A stretch of DNA of 64,000 nt from NCBI GenBank assembly GCA_012845835.1, contig JABAKD010000027.1, positions 4,953,465 to 5,017,464 of the forward strand. Direction: 5' to 3'. Under the pieces are notes generated by a model. That model searched no databases, was not told where the DNA came from, and saw only the letters and a list, made by a program, of their open reading frames with translations. Below are positions 22,166-32,184 of the stretch, piece by piece. A program made the position numbers and the translations under genes. Source of the stretch: Undaria pinnatifida (Eukaryota > Sar > Phaeophyceae > Laminariales > Alariaceae). The first letter of the stretch is position 1, and every line of letters begins with the position of its first letter.

Positions 22166-22284
22166 CAAAAAAAACGTGGACATCAAGCACGTGCACGCAA
22201 CAGGACACCTCAAGCAGCTGACAGTACAACAAGCACACGCGCCACACACGCGTTAGCGCCGGGTGAAAATCAATAAATGCAGTA

Positions 22285-22450
22285 CGAAGTACAGGACAGG
22301 ATATGTTTTCGCCTGATAAGACACAGGGTAATGAGAAAGCCAAGCTGAGAACTGCAGAAACGCAAAGAAATCGGCAGCCGTTACTCTGAACATAATGTAA
22401 ACGCACCGTTTCTCAAAGACGAAATCCAGCCTGAGCCTAGCATCCTGTTT
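22285..22450 (+). repeat. Dispersed repeat family E, copy 1
   Basis: Shared landmarks are CCTGATAAGA.ACAGGGTAAT, a GCCAAGCTGA segment, GCCGTTA and CCAGCCTG. Copies occur at 44315-44470 in the same orientation and 41150-41265 inverted, the last two inside transporter intron 1. Confidence 0.55.
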
Positions 22451-22469
22451 CTTGTTTTGTTTTTTCAGT

Positions 22470-22969
22470 GGGTACCCCGGTTTAGAGAGCACCCCGTGAC
22501 CAACCGAGACAGGCGCTCTTAACTGCACACTGCTGTTATCTGCGTAGGCAATATGTAGCTTTTAGTGCATGGCGGGACGTGCCGATTTGAACGATTTTAA
22601 GTCCCAAATGCTCTTATATCGGGCGCTATTAAATCGGAGTACCCTCTGCAGTTGTCCTGTACTGCACCAGGTATACGTTTTGGAAAACGCCTGCCGCCTC
22701 CACAAAAACGAGTTGCCAGCACCAAACCACTACCTGCCTACCCCAGAAACTGCGACCTTGGAGAGGCGATGCGTACTACGATTTAGGGCATGGTATGCCA
22801 TGTTGCGGAAGGTACATTTTCCGAATGAAAACGCCTCCTTAGCTCGAAATCGTCGGGATGTCACTCATTCTTGCTTTTGCGATCTGAAATATTGTTTATA
22901 CCTAAGCCATGGGTTTGTCCATCGGGTTGCGCTTTCCGTGTGCCCAACAATGATTTTCTGGACACGCTG
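22470..22969. other. Noncoding stretch with an unrecognised 134-codon frame
   Basis: A plus-strand frame at 22569-22973 (MAGRADLNDFKSQMLLYR...) is open but unrecognised. It overlaps the start of the tRNA-like element and probably has no function. No other structure seen. Confidence 0.3.
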
Positions 22970-23332
22970 TTAAGGAGTTAGTGGGGTATTAGTCTGTTTG
23001 ACCACTTGCAAAAGTTTAACCCATTGCTTACCCAAACTAACCCTTATAAACCCTTCCCCCCCCTGAAACGGCGGGATAGCAAGTCGGCCGGATATACGGG
23101 CGGACGTTTCAATATCCAAGAGGTTTCATTTCCTGGGTATACGGGGCAGAGTGTTTTTCACGTTCGACAGGTGGGAAAGTCGTAAAAGTTTATTATTGTG
23201 GATGGTGGGATTCGAACCCACGACCCAAAAATCCATGGTCTGTCGACCACGCCGTCTGTTGGGAATGGGTATTAGTCCGTTTGACCACTTGCAAAAGGTT
23301 AACCCATTGCTTACCCAAAGGTAAGCCTTGTG
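22970..23332 (-). mobile_element. tRNA-like element with terminal direct repeats, copy 2
   Basis: Inverted relative to copy 1 at 15348-15720. The two terminal repeats lie at about 22970-23040 and 23267-23332 (TTGACCACTTGCAAAAG core). On the minus strand the inner part holds TGGTCGACAGACCATGG and a clean B-box stem-loop, GTGGGTTCGAATCCCAC. The body CCAGGAAATGAAACC..TTGGATATTGA is shared with copy 1. Finding the same termini-plus-insert layout twice argues for a mobile unit rather than a chance tandem. Confidence 0.65.
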
Positions 23333-23339
23333 ACAGCGT

Positions 23340-24089
23340 GATACACTATGACGCACGCTACGATAGCGGTGCACCACTTTTTTTTCTTAATACTACCCCT
23401 CAATTTGGGAGCTTAAGACCTCTCCCAAAAACTGATTTTTAGAGATAAATAAAACTGCAACGTACCGGATGAAAAAATCCCATGAATGACCCAGGTACAC
23501 AACGAGAATCATGCAATAAAAATGGCCTATTATTTATTTTTTTCCGACGATTTTGGGTTAGGGTGCCCCGTCATTCAGAAAACAGTTCAGGCGAAAAGTG
23601 CTGCCTCTATCGTAGCACCCGTCTTTGGGTGAAATTGCATACGTAGAGCCCCTCAAGTGGTTATGAGCCTCAGAAAACAAAAGGGGCACCTTTACCATGT
23701 AGCATGTCTCAGGCAAAAGCGTCGAGGCTGATGTTAACCGCCAACGTCCGGGCGATAAAGACAAAACCTGCTAGTCCAAAAACAACTCGGGCGGTAAAAG
23801 CCACCACGAAGAATAATTTGAGGTGAACGAGGTAGCGCAGCTTGACATATCGTGCTCGCACAACAAAGGACGCATCACGACGAAACCAATGGGCTGTGTG
23901 TTCGAGAAAGTATTTTCGTGTACGACCGCACTTGTCCAGATTTTGCCAAGAACGGGGTTATTTTTTAAGGCCAAGAAGCCCAATGAAAAACGACGACGTG
24001 AATAACTCCACATCTGAGGAACGCCGTTCACGGAGCGTCGTTCGCGACGACTTGGTCCCGCACGAACACGATGACAGTTCTGCAGCTAC
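23340..24089. other. Noncoding stretch, no gene recognised
   Basis: A segment at 23560-23625 is similar, inverted, to 995-1065 (shared GTGCTACGAT.GAGG.AGC). Frames of 68-94 codons around 23771-24126 are unrecognised. A TTAGGGT word lies at about 23556. Confidence 0.35.
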
Positions 24090-24175
24090 AGCCCTCGAAA
24101 ACTCCTCTTACACTAATTCCACATAATTTTGTCCTGAAAACGGATTTCCAGCCGTAAAGGCGTTCACTCCCCCTT
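24090..24175 (+). repeat. Dispersed repeat family F, copy 1
   Basis: Shares CTAATTCCA.ATAATTTT and GGATTTCCAGCCGTAAAGGCGT-like landmarks with 25655-25745 (inverted relative to it) and 30322-30415 (same orientation). It is a short decayed repeat. Confidence 0.5.
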
Positions 24176-24539
24176 GGGACTTCAGAGGGAAATATTAACG
24201 AACAAAACCGACGATTGCAGGGTGAGCCACAACAAGTTGCACGTGCTGCAAGCTTCAGGGGGTGACGAACCCAACCCTTTCAGCACCGCACCCCCGACTT
24301 GAGGGAGAAAACGGTCGGAGATGGGCTAAAATAAAAATGTCAAGAGTTGGAAATGGGTTTGAAGCGGGGCTCGACTGCAAGGAGTTGCACGGCAACCGCG
24401 TAGCATGGACTATCGTGTGTGGCGCGCTCATGCGAGGACAATGACCACGGGGACCGCCGATAGGGACAGTTCACGTCATCGCTCTATAGTAGGAACCGAA
24501 GGACACGCCCCAGCTAGCGCTGGACTGCGAATGTAGTCG

Positions 24540-24640
24540 AGTAAAATCGATACACGACGTGTCTGAAAATATGTGGAAGTGCGGTGGGCTTAAGCTTTAT
24601 CTTTCCCCATCCGCCGGAGGATTGAAAAAAGAAAAAGAAA
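24540..24640 (-). repeat. Dispersed repeat family D, copy 2
   Basis: Inverted match to 2195-2285, including the CCATCCGCCGGAGGA core, the AAGCTT and the ATCGATACACGACGTG end. It is followed by an A/G-rich run. Confidence 0.6.
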
Positions 24641-24800
24641 AAGAAAAAGACAATGACCGCATTTCGTTGTCTTTTTGTTATTACTGCTGCTATGCGTGGG
24701 CCCCAAAAGGGCGGGTAAGTTGGCAACAAGGATCGACGACTGATTGCGATATTTTCAACCGTCTGGTAAGGGCGTACAGCGACCAGTACTAGTAGTGGTA

Positions 24801-25112
24801 CGTTTTTTTTTTCTTCTTCGCGCACTTCTACTTTCCAGCTTCTGGACAAGCCGTGGTCACAGGTGTCGTTCCTTCTCCCCCCCGGTTCTTGCCTTCAACT
24901 TTTATCGCGCATAGGGTTCAGCAATCCCACTGCTCGTCGATTTTTCATCGAGTGTTGCTAACTCATGCTCTCGCGTTTTCCGCGAGTCAAATTGTGCGCA
25001 AGAAAAAGTCCCCACAATTTTATACGAGTATGCCCTCGGGGGGATTCGAACTCACGAAACTGACCTATACCAGGCTCGAGGATAACCTGATATGCCACCG
25101 GGGCGACCGGCT
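24801..25112 (-). mobile_element. tRNA-derived SINE, copy 1
   Basis: On the minus strand this 310-bp unit starts with a tRNA-like head: GCCGGTCGCCCCGGTGGCAT with an A-box-like GGTGGCATATCAGG, then about 45 bp later a B-box GAGTTCGAATCC. A body without coding capacity follows. The unit ends in an A-rich tail after AGTGCGCGAAGAAG. The full unit recurs at 40609-40928 and a diverged part at 42999-43140. Head, body and A-rich tail together define a pol III SINE moved by a LINE-type machinery. Confidence 0.75.
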
Positions 25113-26400
25113 TATATCACCATTCCACACGAGTGTCGCACATCCTCATGCATTGCAGTTCAAGCACAGCCCCCACTCCAGTGCCGCGGCTGCCCCGTGA
25201 GGTGGATGCCGCAATTATCTTGAGTTTGATTTGACGTCAGTTTCCTCTTAAAGTCTCGGCAGGCCTGTATAATAGAAACGGTAACAGGTACCTGGTAGTA
25301 TAGTATATAGTAGTGTTGTATAATAGTACTAAAGTATGCAGCTTTGAAACCGTCGGCCAGTTCCTAAATGGCGACAACACGAAACACGAATCGCACATCC
25401 AGATTATGCGCCCATCGCGCAAGAAGCAAAGAGTAATATATACGGGGTCCACAAGGAGTAACATGGAGTCCGCGGAAAGGAAACAAAGTGCTCCCGCTGA
25501 TGTCGCCAACGGAGAAACGACCGTACCACATGCTTCTCTCCTGCAGAGGCAAAGGTGGCAAAGCTCTCCTCATTCAAACCTTTCACCGCCGCCACAATGA
25601 TATACACAAAAATTAAGTGGTGCGTCCCCAAGAACGTGGTGGGTACACGGTGGTAAATAGGTTAACGCCTATACAACTGGAAACCCGCTTTAGGTGAAAA
25701 TCACTTAGAATTAGTATAGACAGGGGTTTCGGGGCTCTAAAGGAGTCATCGGCCACGGCTGGCAATTCACCAGAGCATAACGTCAGCCGCTGACTTCATT
25801 CAAGACAGACAGGTATTTCAGCCGCTTGCGCGCGATGTACAACTGTCAGAAAATTGACATGCCGACGAAAGCAAGCACCTGCACAGGGTACAATCAAGTG
25901 TCCGCAGGATACTATCACGAGGAAAAGGCGTCCAAATTATCGTGCCTGCTATTATATGAACGACTGTTTTCGTCGATTGTCGGTCGATTCATGATTGGCT
26001 CGACTGACGGCCAACGGCTTCCTTCGTGCTATTTCCCAAGTGAAAATAAAAAACAGTGCCAACTCTCTTGACGAAAAATACTTTATTGGCCGGTATTGTT
26101 CAAGAATTCTTGGTTCGTCAATGAAACATGATGCACTATAACGGCTGTGCCTTCACACTAGCCAGCCAACCTCCGTCCCAACCATGCCCGGACTCTGCTG
26201 AAGCAACCCCACCTCGCCTCAACCAACTAACCAACCCGTGAACCTCAACCTCGCGACACCACAAAAGGAAACCTCAAAGAACGTAAAATCCGCTCAATGA
26301 AATACAAGCAAGTCGAGCTGAGGCGTTCGACGAGGCAATGAACAAGCACGTCGATCGAGCGTTGCTGAGACAATAATACCGATCGAGAGGTGCGGTTATA
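25113..26400. other. Noncoding stretch, no gene recognised
   Basis: A 95-codon plus-strand frame at 25313-25600 (including SRKKQRVIYTGSTRSNMESA) is open but unrecognised. An exact TACCTGGTA lies near 25291, followed by TA-rich TAGTATAGTATATAGTAG. Family F copy 2 (25655-25745) is inside this stretch. Nothing else is supported. Confidence 0.35.
25655..25745 (-). repeat. Dispersed repeat family F, copy 2
   Basis: ACAACTGGAAACCC, CTTAGAATTAGTATAG and GGGGCTCTAAAG match the reverse complement of 30322-30415. Confidence 0.6.
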
Positions 26401-26539
26401 GTCGTACCGCATGCCATGCCATGTCACAGTAAATACTCGACAGAGGGTAGACACAAGCAGTCACAGCACTGCACCCCCGAACAGCAAAACAACAGTACAA
26501 AACGCCCGTGCCCCTTCAGGCCATCGATCTACCTCGGTT

Positions 26540-26670
26540 CATTCAAGACGACTTGTTCAACATAAAGTGACGCGACGAGGTGTCAAGGAACCTGTACAAC
26601 GATTCATCTCCCCAGCTCATTCAAGACGACAACTCCTACAACACCAGACAACGCGACGAGGTCGTACAAC
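26540..26670 (+). repeat. Short tandem duplication
   Basis: A unit with CATTCAAGACGAC, ACAACA..G..ACGCGACGAGGT and AC..GT is present twice about 87 bp apart. It falls within a long, low-complexity 233-codon frame (26411-27112) that is judged non-coding. Confidence 0.55.
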
Positions 26671-27057
26671 ACACTTCTGCAGGAGGAAGATTGGTGACAG
26701 CACTAACACCTGCCGAAACGCCATGTGGCCGCCAGGCGACACAACAATGATCCATATCCACCAGGAAACCCGGCGGCGAAACTGCAATGTCCCTTCACCA
26801 CCACAGGCATCGACGGAACAAAATACCCGGTACCTGACACCACACCCGTGCCCGAAAACTGGTGTAGTGCATACAACAGCTGCGCCGAATTCACGTACAG
26901 CGCAGCGTTGTACCCATGTGCCTGTTTCCCGCTCGCCTATCGCGAGCAGTAACAAGATGTGTACCAATACGGTATATACGCACACGCGCTCATACTGCAG
27001 CGCTCATAATTTTCTCCCGCTCTACACAAAAGAGAGAGAAATACTTCTTCCAGCACG

Positions 27058-27239
27058 GCGGTCACCGACTAAAAACAAAACGGAGCTCAAGATTCGGACG
27101 TTGCTACGGTAGCGGCAGCAGCAACTACTCACAGAAGCAGCACCAGCGATATTAGCAACAGCAGCAGCGAGTGGTGGCCACCGACTAAAATGCAAAACGG
27201 AGTTCAAAATTCGCACGTCGCCACAGCAGCAGAAGCGAT

Positions 27240-27280
<41 letters not shown>

Positions 27281-27290
27281 TGGGTGCGGT
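27058..27290 (+). repeat. Duplicated segment with CAG/AACAGC microsatellite
   Basis: GGTCACCGACTAAAAACAAA and a similar copy near 27178 mark a unit of about 125 bp repeated twice. Each is followed by AGCAGCAGCAA-type sequence, and the second ends in seven AACAGC hexamers (about 27241-27282). The overlapping poly-Cys frame on the minus strand comes from this microsatellite. Confidence 0.7.
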
Positions 27291-27784
27291 GGCCATCGCA
27301 CTTCCTATCAAAATCTGACAGCCCCCAATAAAACAAGACGCGAGCGCCAAACAAATGTAACCCCTTTCCCAACGCAAAGAGCATCCCACACCCCTGCCAA
27401 GTACTACGGAGCACCAGTAGTCAAAACCAACGATAGACCCCAAAAAACTTGTATTCCCCTAGTTTTGAAAACCATATTTGGTTCTGATTCTGGGTTCCGT
27501 CGTAATAAAGTCCCCCAACTCGTGGGTGGAGTTTTATAGGGCTTCAATTAGCCCAAAGAAACACGAACCAGACGGGTGGGTCGGTAGGCGGGTGGGAGAG
27601 AAGGAGAAAAAAAAAACGAGGAGAGCGTAGAAACCCGAGCCCTCAAAACCAAGGGGGAGCAAAACAATTAAAGAGCAACAGCGCGCGGCCGGCTAAAAAA
27701 CGCCTGGTTACAACTGTCATAACGCATCCGCGCGCACTTTACAGGTTTTATGGAGTAACCTTTGTTTTTCTTTGTTTTCCCCAA

Positions 27785-27970
27785 ACAAAACACGGCGGTA
27801 TGGAAAAATATCAGGAGACGGCAGTTTTTGGACGCGTCAGTCAAATTTTCAAGACCCCCTCTACAACTGGTATGTAAGCCACGGCGGTACGCAAAGGCGC
27901 CAGGAGACGGCGATTTATGTCGCGGTCAGTCAAACCTTCAAGAGCTCCCACTCTAAAACTGGTATATTTA
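27785..27970 (+). repeat. ~103-bp tandem duplication
   Basis: Two units share CGGCGGTA.G.AAA, CAGGAGACGGC, GTCAGTCAAA, TTCAAGA and AACTGGTAT in the same order. The copies are moderately diverged. No coding capacity is visible. Confidence 0.65.
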
Positions 27971-28089
27971 AGTCGAAACCGCCGTCCGTCACCGACAGGA
28001 TAAGCCCAAACTGCCGTCTGCTGACGTCTCTATAGAGGTACAGTAGGGATCCCTCAGAAATGCCGGTGTATGCAGGCCAAGAAAAACCT

Positions 28090-28205
28090 CGCAACGCCGC
28101 GGCAACCGGCACTGCTCCCGCACACTGCCACTATAGCTTGTTCCAATCTGCTCCAAGCGATGTTTCCGGCACTATTGCGGCAATTAGCACTACTGAGGGA
28201 CCCGT
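28090..28205 (+). repeat. Family G (CCGGCACTA) repeat, copy 1
   Basis: Contains GCGGCAACCGGCACT, TTGTTCCAATC and CCGGCACTATTGCGGCAA, landmarks shared with 29130-29340, 40455-40608, 43905-44135 and 45265-45540. Confidence 0.55.
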
Positions 28206-28281
28206 GCTATATATGGGTCCCGGGAGTCGCGACAGGCTTAAATTAAAGGCCGCGCACTTTGTGTCCTGTCCCTGTTCAGCT

Positions 28282-28446
28282 CTAGACCGACGCCGTTACC
28301 GTCGTGTTGCTCCGCCCTCCTGTTCCCGCCGAAACAACGACGCGACTCGGGCGTGTCCCCTTTTCAGCCTTATCGCTTGCTTCTTCTTCTTCCTCGTCCG
28401 AGTCCCCTTCATCTTCGTGCTCTAGCAGCGATTGCAATTCGATAGC
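28282..28446 (-). CDS. Candidate terminal exon, acidic protein
   Basis: On the minus strand a pyrimidine-rich tract ends in a good acceptor (CACCTCCAG) at 28447. It is followed by 54 codons and a TAG in phase 0. The peptide begins AIELQSLLEHEDEGDSDEEE and is strongly acidic, with an Asp/Glu run and a Ser/Thr/Gly-rich C-terminus. The tract upstream of the acceptor is the (GGGTC)n microsatellite read on the other strand, so any upstream exon lies beyond it. No partner exon was found and the family is not recognised. It could be the end of a host gene or of a transposon gene. Confidence 0.3.
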   Translation of the reverse strand, partial: AIELQSLLEHEDEGDSDEEEEEASDKAEKGTRPSRVVVSAGTGGRSNTTVTASV

Positions 28447-28456
28447 CTGGAGGTGG

Positions 28457-28502
28457 GCCGGTCGGGTCGGGTCGGGTCGGGTCGGGTCGGGTCGGGTCGG
28501 GG
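28457..28502 (+). repeat. (GGGTC)9 microsatellite
   Basis: Nine consecutive GGGTC units with almost no interruption, followed by further G-rich sequence. The spacing of the G triplets would allow G-quadruplex folding. Confidence 0.9.
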
Positions 28503-28533
28503 TGGGGTGCAATAGCACGCGTGTTGGTAGTGG

Positions 28534-28953
28534 GTGGGTGGGTTGGGTGGTCCGGGGTCAGCCACAACGGTCATTGTTAATATTCGCGCGGCAGACAAAG
28601 GACAAGAAAGGAAGAGAGGGCTGTCAACGCTTTATCAATCTCTTTGGGACTTCAAGAGGGAAAAGCGCGAACAAAAGTGGTCATCACTGCGTCGCCCACA
28701 CGAAACAGCCCGGGTCGCTAAGGTAATGGGTGTGTCCGAACCGCAGCAGAAGCAGCTGCACGACACGCCTGCAGCGTGGTGATACTCGTACTGCTGCACG
28801 CTCCCACTGCACCCTTGACTAAATCGCAATCGTTTTGTTTTGTAGATCGCTACAGTACGCATGAGTTCCCATAACGACAAAATTGGCCACACGCCACAAA
28901 AAAGGAAAGCCGAAAAGGGACGCCAACGACTTGAGGGGGAGCTACAAGCATAG
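28534..28953 (+). pseudogene. Possible transposase N-terminal remnant (two exon-like pieces)
   Basis: The plus-strand frame 28534-28782 ends in a protein-like part (ERKRGLSTLYQSLWDFKREK, then ARVAKVMGVSEPQQKQLHD). The latter is shaped like a helix-turn-helix segment of transposases (A..A..MGVS...V). The frame closes just after a GTG GTGATA that could act as a donor. A TTTTGTTTTGTAG acceptor at 28845 then opens 35 codons (MSSHNDKIGHTPQKRKAEKG...) to a TAG at 28951. The two pieces could be spliced exons of a broken transposase, but the match is weak and no catalytic domain follows. Confidence 0.25.
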
Positions 28954-29129
28954 GCGACGCGAACTATCACACGAGACGAGCCTGGTAACCCTGAAATTAG
29001 CACAATCGACGAAAGTAGAACATAACCCCACTGTAGTTCCCACCACGGCAAGTAGTATCGCACCACCGCTGTCGCAAGATGCATTCAAAAGACACCCCAC
29101 TTCCATTAATTTTCGCCAGTGCAGTAGTG

Positions 29130-29340
29130 GTCCCTCCTTGGTGCCGGTATGTGCCAGCCGGAATTTCGGGCACTATAGTGGCAACCGGCACTATAGCGAC
29201 AACCGGCACTACTCAGACGGCACTATAGCGGCAACCGGCACTACTCCGCATACTGCCACTACGGGTTGTTCCCATTTATGTAAGACGATTTCACAGGCAC
29301 CACAGCGGGTAACCGGCAACACTCAACCGGCACTACAGAG
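29130..29340 (+). repeat. Family G repeat with internal 18-bp tandem, copy 2
   Basis: Three or four tandem copies of an 18-bp word (CCGGCACTATAGCGGCAA and variants) are followed by the TGTTCCCATTTATG and GATTTCACAG landmarks. Family G is therefore partly a minisatellite. The overlapping 204-codon frame is considered spurious. Confidence 0.7.
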
Positions 29341-29489
29341 GGATATTTACTGTAATATCGCCTTCCAATCAGATGGATCCCAATCTTGGAACAAAGTTTG
29401 GAAGCACACCTTCAATAAAGTTGCACGGAACCTCTATCACACGTCCAGTAGTTCGGGTCAGACCTCGACAAGCACGAGGAAGGAGCCAA

Positions 29490-29640
29490 CCAATTAAGAC
29501 CATCCCACCCACCCTACATGGGGCGCTTTCTTTTTCAAGTTGTTTGCGATCATTCCCACGAATTGTTGCACGGGGAAGCAGTTACAAACTAAGACCATCC
29601 CACCCACCTTATATGAGGTATTATTCTGCTGATAGTAGTT
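29490..29640 (+). repeat. ~100-bp tandem duplication
   Basis: TTAAGACCATCCCACCCACC and, near 29590, CTAAGACCATCCCACCCACC begin two similar units that continue with TTGCGAT and CCCA. Confidence 0.6.
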
Positions 29641-29839
29641 GCGATAATCCCCAGGAAAATGTTGTCGCGCCAAGGGCAGCCCGGCTGAGGGTACCCTCAG
29701 CGCGGATGGTACATACACGGGCGAGTACCCTCTGCCAAAGCAGGCGACCTAATCCAAACCCACACCAAATAAATGATCCGTAACGGAGACAACAAAATAC
29801 ACCAGAAATCTCATCCCCCTACCCCCCCCCAAGTGTCTG

Positions 29840-29955
29840 CCTGGTCGGTGAAAACCCCACGTGCTCCGTCCCTGCATTGAAGGGACTCGACGGTCTGCAG
29901 CCTTAAGACTACGGCCGAGCATAAAAATGAGTATCCCCCCCCCCCCGCCCCCCCC
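29840..29955 (+). repeat. Family A 3' end with poly-C tail
   Basis: GTCTGCCTGGTCGGTGAAAA...GTGCTCCGTCC... ending AATGAGTAT and a run of 13 C. It corresponds to the last 115 bp of the long family A copies. Confidence 0.65.
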
Positions 29956-30120
29956 ACCCGGGCGCGCCGCTCCCCGCCAGAAACCTTAAAATAATGTACT
30001 GTATCTGCTGATAGGGATGTTCCGTCATAGATTGAGGAGTTCCATACGAGTGGATAAGGATTGCGGTATCGGGGTATTTGACATGTCGGGATATATGTGC
30101 GGTGTTTTATGAAAATATTG
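29956..30120. other. Short noncoding stretch
   Basis: Nothing recognised between the family A end and the family B end. Confidence 0.3.
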
Positions 30121-30200
30121 TAAGGACGTCAGCCGTGAGTTCGGCGAATTACGGGTCAACGCTCATCTTTGCCAGCTGCGTTGTTGGTACTTGCACTATA
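30120..30200 (-). repeat. Family B end, inverted fragment
   Basis: GACGTCAGCCGTGAGTTCGGCGAATTACGG followed by CTCATCTTTGCCAGCTGCGT is the reverse complement of the family B 3' end. Confidence 0.55.
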
Positions 30201-30321
30201 CTATGTGGGTGACTTTTGTTGTTCGTACCCTCCGACATGAGTCCATCTTCAGTGAGGTATAAGTAGCTACTGTAGTTCTGCAGTACCAAAAGGGCTTAAG
30301 GTGAGGGTTAGGGTTTTGACG

Positions 30322-30415
30322 CCTTTAGAGCCCCAAAACCTCTCCCTATATTAATTCCAAGTAATTTTCCACTCAGAAAGGGTTTCCAGTTGTAAAAGGC
30401 GTGAAGGGTGTCCAA
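30322..30415 (+). repeat. Dispersed repeat family F, copy 3
   Basis: Reverse complement of 25655-25745, including CTTTAGAGCCCC, AATTCCAAGTAATTTTCC and GGGTTTCCAGTTGT. Confidence 0.6.
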
Positions 30416-30544
30416 CGATGTTGGGTAGTGTCTGAGAGCGCCTCGAAGCAAGGGTAGGGGCAATTCGATGCGACTCGACGAGGCAAGAAAGGGTTGACGT
30501 ATTATCGCGAAAAAAATGAAGGCGCGTAGTACCATAGTGGGGGG

Positions 30545-31330
30545 GGGGGGGGGGGGGGGGTACTCAATTCGTGCATAACCGTAGTCGTATGACCATAGAA
30601 ATAGAGCCTCGAATGCCTACTATGCCGGGACGGACCACGTCGGATTTTCACCAACCAGGCAGGCATTGCTTGCACTAAACGCGAAGCGCCGTAAGGTGTT
30701 CGGCGAGTCGCATGAAAGGTGAACTGCATCCTTCCAACAACCGCTCGTAAGACGGACTTAGGCACCTTGAGCCAACTTTCTTCCTTGTGGATGACAGCGT
30801 CAATGAGTTACTTTGTTTTCTGGTGTGGCCAGAGACAGCAATGGGTATTACTATGTAACTGCCTCGTGGGTGCCTCAACATGTTCACACTACGTGATGCG
30901 GCCATTCCCCTTGTGCTGAGTTAGGATTCTCCACCCCGCACAAAATGATCTAACTCGATAACCATCATGGTGACCGCCAAAAAAAAAAAAAAACGTACCC
31001 TGGTTGTCTACCTCACGCAGTGACTGGCATGTTTTACAGCGTCGCTGCCAACCAACGCCAACCCCAATATAAATAAAATGTTTCACGGCGTTGGTGCCAA
31101 CCGAGGCCAACTATTATGTACATACTGAAGTATATTGTACGAGGTGTGGGGAGGGGGGGGGGGGGAGAGCCTGCTTGGTGGTCCTGGATATGATTTGCGT
31201 CTCCTAGGGAGGGAGAAAGAGAAGGCAAAAATGCGAAGATGACAGACGGGATGAGCAAGAAAAAAAAAAAAGTGTAGATGTTGGTTGAGCACCCTCGTGA
31301 GCAAGAAATGTCTTGGGCCAAAAAGTGCTA
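30545..31330 (-). repeat. Dispersed repeat family A, longest copy
   Basis: Inverted relative to 17290-18010. Read on the minus strand it ends at 30541-30560 in ATTGAGTAC followed by about 21 C. It extends further 5' than the other long copy, through a C-rich tract at about 31150 and a pyrimidine-rich region to about 31330, where it meets sequence also found at 8290-8490. Confidence 0.75.
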
Positions 31331-31859
31331 TCATACCCCCATCGTGGAATCGTAGCGTCAGCTCGATCCTCCGATAATGTGCAAGTGAGGCTTAGCTGAT
31401 CATCTTGAATCGTCCCGTACCCAATTGTACAAGTCGTCCAGTCGTCCTGTCAACGCTGAGAGGGGGTTCATCAACAGCATCCCACACAATTTAGCGCGCT
31501 TTCCTACACAACTTAGCGCGCTCCTCGTCTTCAGCAGATGTGCCCCCCCGCCGTTACTAGACCCGGTCTCCGCACTTTTTCGCAAGCAGAATGTATCCCT
31601 CTAACCCCCTTGCCAACAGCCGCTCCCCGTCGGAAAACCATGAATTCATGTATCGTCGCCAATGAGATTCGACACGTGTAGAGAATCTAATATCTGACAT
31701 ATATCCCACGCACCTTGGCGCCTTCCTTGTCCTGAGGAGGATGTGACCCTCCACCGCCACCGTGCCCCTTCCCTGAGAGTTAGGGGCGTCGGAGTTTCGG
31801 CAGGCAAAGAAAAAAAAAGCGTCAGAGACTACCAGTGACGAGGTAGATAGTGTTTTATC
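31331..31859. other. Noncoding stretch downstream of the transporter gene
   Basis: Contains a short duplication of TTTAGCGCGCT / CTTAGCGCGCT near 31491-31525. No gene recognised. Confidence 0.35.
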
Positions 31860-31930
31860 ATTGGGAGGAGGGGGGGGGGGGTGTACTCATTTGATGCATA
31901 GCAGCAGTCTCAAGACCATAGACCCCGAGA
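31860..31930 (-). repeat. Family A 3' end with poly-C tail
   Basis: On the minus strand GGTCTATGGTCTTGAGACTG continues to AAATGAGTACAC and a run of C (31868-31880 as G on the plus strand). Confidence 0.6.
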
Positions 31931-31967
31931 AAGGGGGGAGGGGCAAAGCACACGAGTTCAGCATCAG

Positions 31968-32087
31968 ACACGTTGATTAATTTCCACCTTCCTGTGTGAC
32001 ACGATAAGAGCAAGAGATGCAACAGACACGTTGATTAATTTCCACCTTCCTGTGTGACACGATAAGAGCAGGAGATGCAACAAACTG
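31968..32087 (-). repeat. 62-bp tandem duplication in the transporter 3' flank
   Basis: Two nearly identical 60-62-bp units (CAGACACGTTGATTAATTTC ... GAGATGCAA) lie immediately beyond the transporter stop codon, within its likely 3' UTR. They differ at one visible base (GCAAGAG versus GCAGGAG). Confidence 0.85.
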
Positions 32088-32094
32088 GGTCACA

Positions 32095-32184
32095 CTAACC
32101 TCCTCCCTTCTTCCCCTTGTCAACGAAGTTGAAAACCATTGCCCCGACAGCGAGGGTCAGCCCCGCGCACTGGGCCATGTTTAC
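32095..32184 (-). CDS. Transporter exon 7 (terminal)
   Basis: 29 codons and a TAG. It encodes the last membrane segment ([20 protein letters not shown]) and the KGKKGGG tail. The acceptor is CCACAG. No canonical AATAAA signal was identified in the following 200 bp. Confidence 0.9.
   Translation of the reverse strand, partial: VNMAQCAGLTLAVGAMVFNFVDKGKKGGG

Noticed and set aside
23196-23260. Genuine tRNA gene on the minus strand
   Set aside because: The T-arm and A-box are good, but the acceptor stem does not pair, the anticodon arm is malformed, and the sequence recurs inside a repeat element.
25030-25112. tRNA gene at the SINE head
   Set aside because: Only A- and B-boxes are conserved; no cloverleaf with a seven-base anticodon loop could be drawn, and the head is followed by the SINE body and A-rich tail.
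26411-27112. Longest plus-strand open frame (233 codons)
   Set aside because: Composition is Thr/Arg/His/Pro-rich low complexity, it crosses a tandem duplication and a CAG-type repeat, and no domain or splice context supports it.
27022-27414. Minus-strand frame with a run of Cys residues
   Set aside because: The Cys run is the AACAGC microsatellite read on the other strand; the flanks lack protein-like features.
28883-29497. Plus-strand frame of 204 codons
   Set aside because: It runs through the family G minisatellite (repeated GHYSGNRHYSDN) and is explained by the 18-bp repeat being a multiple of three.
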